Of a stretch of 36,080 nucleotides of DNA, positions 32,688 to 36,080 are shown one piece after another. The translations under genes were made by a program, and so were the position numbers. The notes under the pieces were generated by a model that saw only the letters and a list, made by a program, of their open reading frames with translations, did not search any database and was not told the origin of the DNA. This DNA is from UBA4951 sp963616935 (GTDB taxonomy: Bacteria > Bacillota_I > Bacilli_A > RFN20 > CAG-826), in assembly GCA_963616935.1 (NCBI GenBank), contig CAVEMS010000011.1:1-36080 (forward strand), in the 5' to 3' direction. Each line of letters begins with the position of its first letter. Position 1 is the first letter of the stretch.

Positions 32688-33116
32688 TTAAGCGTTGGTT
32701 ATAAGCGCTTTGTAGCGTTTCATCGCCTCTTTGTTTAAAAGGCTTATGAAATCCAATTCGGCATCCGAAAATATCGTCTCTTCCTTTTCGAAGACGTTTT
32801 TCGTCTCCAAATCCTTGAGTTCTTTTTTTGTGGTGGTTTTGACGTCGATTTTCAAATCGCTCCACTTAATCGATGCCTCTTCGATGGTCTTCCACAAATC
32901 GTCGGGAAGAAGCCCTTTAAGTTCTTCGAGCGTTTTCTCTAATACGCCTTTCTTCGATAATTTACGAAAAAACGATAGAAACCCTTCGCTTGTGACCTCA
33001 GAAAAGCAAAAGCAGAGATTCATCAAAGAATTCGGAAGTCGCTTCGCCTCGTAATCTTCCCATAGTTTAGCGTACGGCGTGTCGTCTAGAAACATATCCT
33101 GCTCTTTCTCTTCCAT
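32688..33116 (-). CDS. DUF4375-like (DMP19) hypothetical protein
   Basis: About 142 residues from the ATG at 33114-33116, chosen because AAAGGA lies seven bases before it; the longer frame to 33287 would run through the divergent HAD gene. The segment LMNLCFCFSEVTSEGFLSFF followed by KLSKKGVLEKTLEELKGLLP resembles the 'E(V)..GGF.QFF.N' core of DUF4375/DMP19 proteins, although the usual GG is SE-G here, so this is a weak match. The C-terminal half is charged and helical. Function unknown. Only 54 bases separate its start from the divergent HAD phosphatase gene. Confidence 0.65.
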   Translation of the reverse strand: MEEKEQDMFLDDTPYAKLWEDYEAKRLPNSLMNLCFCFSEVTSEGFLSFFRKLSKKGVLEKTLEELKGLLPDDLWKTIEEASIKWSDLKIDVKTTTKKELKDLETKNVFEKEETIFSDAELDFISLLNKEAMKRYKALITNA

Positions 33117-33169
33117 GTCTTTTTCCTTTTTCGTTCCAAGAAATATTGCTCCTTTCTCCGGCAAAAAGA

Positions 33170-33175
33170 TATGAT
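33170..33175 (+). promoter_or_regulatory. Possible -10 element of the HAD gene
   Basis: TATGAT at 33170-33175 overlaps the first ATG of the HAD frame and ends seven bases before an in-frame GTG at 33183. TTGCTC lies 18 bases upstream. If used, the first ATG could not be translated and GTG would start a leaderless mRNA. Confidence 0.4.
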
Positions 33176-33878
33176 TTACATCGTGAAAAACGAATTGAAC
33201 GCGAATATAAACACCAAAAGAAGCGAAATTCGAGCAGTTTTTTTGGATTTTGACGGCGTCATCGTCGACAGCGAAAGAATCTATCAACGTTTTTGGAAAG
33301 AGGCTTTTGAGGCATACGGATATAAAACCTGCCCATCCGTATTGCTCTCGCTTAGAAGTTGCGAAGCGAAAACGGGAGAGAGTCTAATGAGAACCATATA
33401 CGGCCCCACTTTCCCTTATTTGGAAATAAGGAAACTTCGATCGTCTTTGATGAGCGAATACGTAAAAAGCCATCCATATCAACTCAAAAAAGGAATCGTG
33501 GATTTTTTGGCTTTCCTTAAAGAAAAGGGGATATTCTCTTTCATCGTGTCAAGTTCGCCCAAAGAAACAATCAGAAAAGAAGTAGAGAGGCTAGGGATAT
33601 CGCCATTTTTCTCAGATATTCTAAGTGCCAAAGACGCGAAGAATGGGAAACCTTATCCAGACGTCTATCTAAAGGCCATAGAATTAAGCAAGCTCTCCAA
33701 AGACGAGATAATCGTGATCGAAGATTCGCCTAATGGCATTTGCAGCGCTTTTAACGCCGGCTTAAAAGTCATCATGGCCGACGATATCGACAAGGCCTCC
33801 AAGGAAACATCAAAAATGATAATTGATGAAGTAAGCGAAATAAGCGAGCTCATAAACCATCCCATTTTCTCAAGATAG
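33171..33878 (+). CDS. HAD-superfamily hydrolase, beta-phosphoglucomutase-like
   Basis: 235 residues of the HAD subfamily I type with a helical cap. The motifs are complete: FLDFDGVIVDSE (nucleophile and acid Asp), VSSSP (motif II Ser), KNGKPYPDVY (motif III Lys) and VIEDSPNG (metal-binding acids). The set fits sugar-phosphate phosphatases or beta-phosphoglucomutases; the exact substrate cannot be read. The start is uncertain: there is no ribosome site at the ATG 33171, and an in-frame GTG at 33183, preceded by TATGAT, would give a leaderless start. The catalytic domain begins only at about residue 21, so both starts leave it intact. The gene is followed by apt, which has its own promoter. 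Confidence 0.9.
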   Translation: MIYIVKNELNANINTKRSEIRAVFLDFDGVIVDSERIYQRFWKEAFEAYGYKTCPSVLLSLRSCEAKTGESLMRTIYGPTFPYLEIRKLRSSLMSEYVKSHPYQLKKGIVDFLAFLKEKGIFSFIVSSSPKETIRKEVERLGISPFFSDILSAKDAKNGKPYPDVYLKAIELSKLSKDEIIVIEDSPNGICSAFNAGLKVIMADDIDKASKETSKMIIDEVSEISELINHPIFSR

Positions 33879-33901
33879 CGGTTCCATCTTCCGAAATGGA
33901 T

Positions 33902-33930
33902 GGAAACACTTAGCGATATCGCTTTATAAT
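33902..33930 (+). promoter_or_regulatory. Promoter of apt with a 12-base palindrome in the spacer
   Basis: A consensus -10 TATAAT at 33925-33930 is preceded, 17 bases upstream, by a poor -35 at 33902-33907; the alternative TGGAAA at 33901-33906 gives an 18-base spacer. The perfect palindrome AGCGATATCGCT (33912-33923) occupies the spacer, a possible operator. Confidence 0.55.
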
Positions 33931-33954
33931 CAAATGTCAAAGAGAGGCAAAACA

Positions 33955-34476
33955 ATGGATTTAAAACGTTATATCGGCGTCACCCCCGACTTCCCGAAAA
34001 AAGGAATCTCCTTCAAAGACGTTTCGCCTTTGATAAAGGATCCGGAAGCCTTCCGTTATTGCATCGGCGAACTCAAGAAACTCGCCGAGGATTTTAAGCC
34101 GACGGTCATCGTCGGAGCCGAATCGCGAGGATTTTTGTTTGGCACCACCCTCGCCTACGAAATGGGCATCGGATTCGTCATGGCGCGCAAAGCCGGCAAA
34201 CTCCCCGGAATCACAATCAAAGTGAGCTATCAACTCGAATACGGCACGGCCACAATGGAAGTCCCAGCCAATTCCTTCAAGCCGGGCGACAGAGTCTTGC
34301 TAGTCGATGACTTATTGGCAACTGGAGGAACCTTCGCCGCGCTCGCAAAACTCGTCAAATCAGCCGGCGGAGAACCTGTTGGCGCTATCACAGTGATCAA
34401 ACTTGAAGAACTCCACGGCGAGGAGAACGCCCTCGTTCCATGCAAGAGCCTATTGACCCTTAGCGACAGCCACTAA
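33955..34476 (+). CDS. apt: Adenine phosphoribosyltransferase
   Basis: 173 residues, normal for Apt, which salvages adenine and PRPP to AMP. The N-terminus DLKRYIGVTPDFPKKGISFK is typical, as are the VGAESRGFLFG loop and the PRPP-binding motif VLLVDDLLATGGT. The frame extends back to an ATG at 33934, but that codon lies just three bases after the -10 TATAAT. GAGAGG is seven bases before the ATG at 33955, so 33955 is the start. It is monocistronic, with its own promoter and a strong terminator. Confidence 0.96.
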   Translation: MDLKRYIGVTPDFPKKGISFKDVSPLIKDPEAFRYCIGELKKLAEDFKPTVIVGAESRGFLFGTTLAYEMGIGFVMARKAGKLPGITIKVSYQLEYGTATMEVPANSFKPGDRVLLVDDLLATGGTFAALAKLVKSAGGEPVGAITVIKLEELHGEENALVPCKSLLTLSDSH

Positions 34477-34481
34477 ATAGC

Positions 34482-34517
34482 AAAAAGACACGCGAGAACG
34501 TTGCGTGTCTTTTTTTG
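34482..34517 (+). terminator. Bidirectional Rho-independent terminator between apt and rmuC
   Basis: The eight-base perfect stem AGACACGC/GCGTGTCT (34486-34493 with 34503-34510) is flanked by A5 on the left and T7 on the right. It terminates apt on the plus strand and rmuC on the minus strand. Confidence 0.88.
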
Positions 34518-34528
34518 TTTCGTAATTA

Positions 34529-35920
34529 CTAATCGCTCTGAACGTCTATTTGTTCATTTTCGTCTGAAATAGACAATCCGTCTTCCTCTTCATCGGAAGA
34601 GAATTCGATCTTTTGGACGTTGCTAAATTTCTTTCCGATTTTACCGACGGTCGTGGAGAATTCGTCGCTCTTTTTGGTTAAGGCCTGAATATTCTTGTTT
34701 AGGCTTTCCCAACGTGGCATGAATTTGTCGAATTCTTTGCCCAAGGCATTGAGCTGCTCGTTGATTTTGGCGATGTTCTTGCTCTTCTTCGCATCGATCT
34801 GAATCATTCGGAAAGAAGCTAAAAGAGGTTGCAAAATCGTTGGCGAGACCATGACGACTTTTTTATTTTGGGCGAAATCGATGAGATCAGGGAATTCGTT
34901 ATGTATATAGGCAAAGACGCCGTCGTTTGGAACGAACATAATCGAATTGGAGACGGTTTTGCCAGGGATAATGTATTTAGACGTCTCTTCTATTCTCGTT
35001 CTAGTGGCCACTCTGAAATTAGATTTCGCCTTGGCTTTCTCAGCGTCATCAAGATGCTTGTTCGGATTAAAGAGGTCTTCGTATCCGGTGATGGAGAATT
35101 TGCTATCGACGCAGACGATTTGATGATGCGCTTCCCCATCCAAGAATATGACGGCATCTGGTTTTAATTGAGGCTCATCCCCTTTTGCTTCTCTTAAGAT
35201 GAATTGGGTATCGTATAAAGTCCCTTTGCATCCTTGGAATAGATTTTCCAAAAGAAGCTCAAGCTGGAATTCGCCATATTTCCCGCGTTGTTGGTTGTTG
35301 GAAAGCACGTCACGAAGCGAAGTAATCTCATTTTGCAACGTATTGATATTCTTTTGCGCTTCCTGGACTATACCGAGCTGCTTTTGCAAACTGTTCATCG
35401 AATCAGACGTTCCTTTGAAACCGTCGCTTAGAGATTGATTCACTTTCTCATTAATTGTCTTCATCGAAGCGTCTATTTTTTCGTTCATCGTCTTGACTTG
35501 CAAAGCCACGGCATTGTTGATGGTTTCTTGGAAGCCGTTTAAACGATTAGTGACGGAATCGTTCATCGTTTTGACTTGCGAGTTGAGATTCTCGGTTATC
35601 GACTGTTGGAAAACGTTGAGCCTTTTCGTATCGGCATCCGATTGTTCCTTCATCGTTTTGACGATTTCCGTTATTTGCCCTTGCATCTTTGAATTGATCT
35701 GGCCTTCCATCTTCAAGGAGATGTTCTTTTCGAGATTATTAATGGTCGCTTTGATATCAGCGGTATTCTCAATCTGCTTATTTTCTATGTTCCTAACATC
35801 AATCGAATTGGAATTTGCAGGGTTTTTGTCCTTTTTAAGTAGAATCAATAACAAAGACGCAATGCCGAAAACGGCCGCAAGCGAAGCGATGATCAATGTG
35901 GCAATCAATAATTTTTCCAT
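34529..35920 (-). CDS. rmuC: DNA recombination protein RmuC homologue
   Basis: 463 residues. One N-terminal membrane helix (about 5-28) anchors the protein. Residues about 40-215 are a long coiled coil with repeated 'VKTMN..I....' blocks. The RmuC domain (about 220-410) has RGKYGEFQLELLLEN, LKPDAVIFLDGEAHHQIVCV and DSKFSITGYEDLF, the PD-(D/E)xK-like nuclease core. The C-terminus is acidic (SSDEEEDGLS). RmuC proteins limit DNA inversion at short repeats; the mechanism is poorly known. AAGGAG lies eight bases before the ATG. Transcription ends at the hairpin shared with apt. Confidence 0.93.
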   Translation of the reverse strand: MEKLLIATLIIASLAAVFGIASLLLILLKKDKNPANSNSIDVRNIENKQIENTADIKATINNLEKNISLKMEGQINSKMQGQITEIVKTMKEQSDADTKRLNVFQQSITENLNSQVKTMNDSVTNRLNGFQETINNAVALQVKTMNEKIDASMKTINEKVNQSLSDGFKGTSDSMNSLQKQLGIVQEAQKNINTLQNEITSLRDVLSNNQQRGKYGEFQLELLLENLFQGCKGTLYDTQFILREAKGDEPQLKPDAVIFLDGEAHHQIVCVDSKFSITGYEDLFNPNKHLDDAEKAKAKSNFRVATRTRIEETSKYIIPGKTVSNSIMFVPNDGVFAYIHNEFPDLIDFAQNKKVVMVSPTILQPLLASFRMIQIDAKKSKNIAKINEQLNALGKEFDKFMPRWESLNKNIQALTKKSDEFSTTVGKIGKKFSNVQKIEFSSDEEEDGLSISDENEQIDVQSD

Positions 35921-35948
35921 TTATGTATCTCCTTAATTCTTTATCAAT

Positions 35949-35954
35949 ATTATA
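35949..35954 (-). promoter_or_regulatory. -10 element of the rmuC promoter
   Basis: A perfect TATAAT on the minus strand, about 28 bases before the ATG; the -35 region is only AT-rich. The leader holds the AAGGAG ribosome site. Confidence 0.5.
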
Positions 35955-36024
35955 TAGCGATACGACGAAATAAAAATCGCATCGAAAATAAACTTTTTTC
36001 GTTAATTGTTTTCAAAATAAAGAA

Positions 36025-36050
36025 AGAAAAAAGCCCCCTCATGGGGGCCC
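36025..36050 (-). terminator. Terminator of a minus-strand gene outside the window
   Basis: The perfect six-base stem GCCCCC/GGGGGC (36033-36038 with 36043-36048), with a four-base loop, is followed on the minus strand by TTTTTT. A second GC-rich block at 36066-36079 next to AAAAA may be part of another hairpin cut off by the window edge. Confidence 0.75.
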
Positions 36051-36080
36051 ATAAAAGAAAAAGCCCGGCGGCGCGCTGTT

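Noticed and set aside
32279..32704. A 141-codon plus-strand frame across the lipoprotein gene start
   Set aside because: It overlaps the promoter and coding sequence of a well-supported lipoprotein gene, with no ribosome site of its own.

Overview
The window looks like a chromosomal piece of an uncultured, anaerobic, fermentative low-to-moderate-GC Bacillota, probably one of the gut Bacilli lineages near Erysipelotrichales or the former Mollicutes. This is inferred from purine-rich Shine-Dalgarno sites, CCA-encoding tRNA genes, Rex/AdhE/[FeFe]-hydrogenase metabolism, a type III glutamine synthetase, and single-membrane lipoproteins with lipoboxes. TGA works as a stop: several overlapping gene pairs end in ATGA, and the tRNA-Trp has anticodon CCA. 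This is therefore standard code 11, not the Mycoplasma code. I saw no mobile element, phage gene or CRISPR array.

Layout. 1-4593: tRNA-His with terminator and promoter, a 500-base empty stretch, a DUF1275 membrane protein, a RibD-C/DHFR-like reductase, a NUDIX hydrolase, a Pr6Pr-like membrane protein, a small unknown protein and a SpoU-type RNA methyltransferase. 4590-12516: a minus-strand redox operon, 5' to 3' rex - adhE - small [2Fe-2S] protein - PAS-containing sensory [FeFe] hydrogenase - SpoIIE-type phosphatase - group B-like [FeFe] hydrogenase. It has one clear sigma-A promoter overlapped by inverted TCGGTA repeats. 12596-14886: an isochorismatase-fold hydrolase behind an unknown protein with two C-terminal membrane helices, an unexplained inverted-repeat region, and tRNA-Trp with its own promoter and terminator. 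14894-18200: potassium uptake (two separate RCK proteins plus a TrkH/KtrB channel) followed by YqeY. 18297-20520: a MATE exporter and a DUF5662 protein. 20583-28073: an array of ACTTCACTAT repeats, then a minus-strand operon of a beta-helix lipoprotein, a fusion of a YwaF/TMEM164-like membrane domain to an ABC ATPase, an ABC-2-like permease and a small membrane-anchored protein apparently split by a frameshift. 28224-36080: GT4 glycosyltransferase, glutamine synthetase III, a lipoprotein, a DUF4375-like protein divergent from a HAD phosphatase, apt, rmuC and an incoming terminator.

How the genes work together. The Rex operon joins NADH/NAD sensing, ethanol formation and a probable H2-sensing relay in one transcript, so electron disposal to ethanol or H2 could be controlled jointly. 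The potassium cassette is a complete Trk-type system whose regulatory subunit is encoded as two polypeptides. The lipoprotein/ABC operon is the most novel-looking module; its substrate is unknown.

A recurring sequence pattern is a -10 hexamer ending only 5-7 bases before the start codon of genes that lack a Shine-Dalgarno site. This implies that leaderless mRNAs are common here. It affects start choice for several genes, and I moved some starts accordingly. All functional calls rest on motif recognition by eye; no database search was run.
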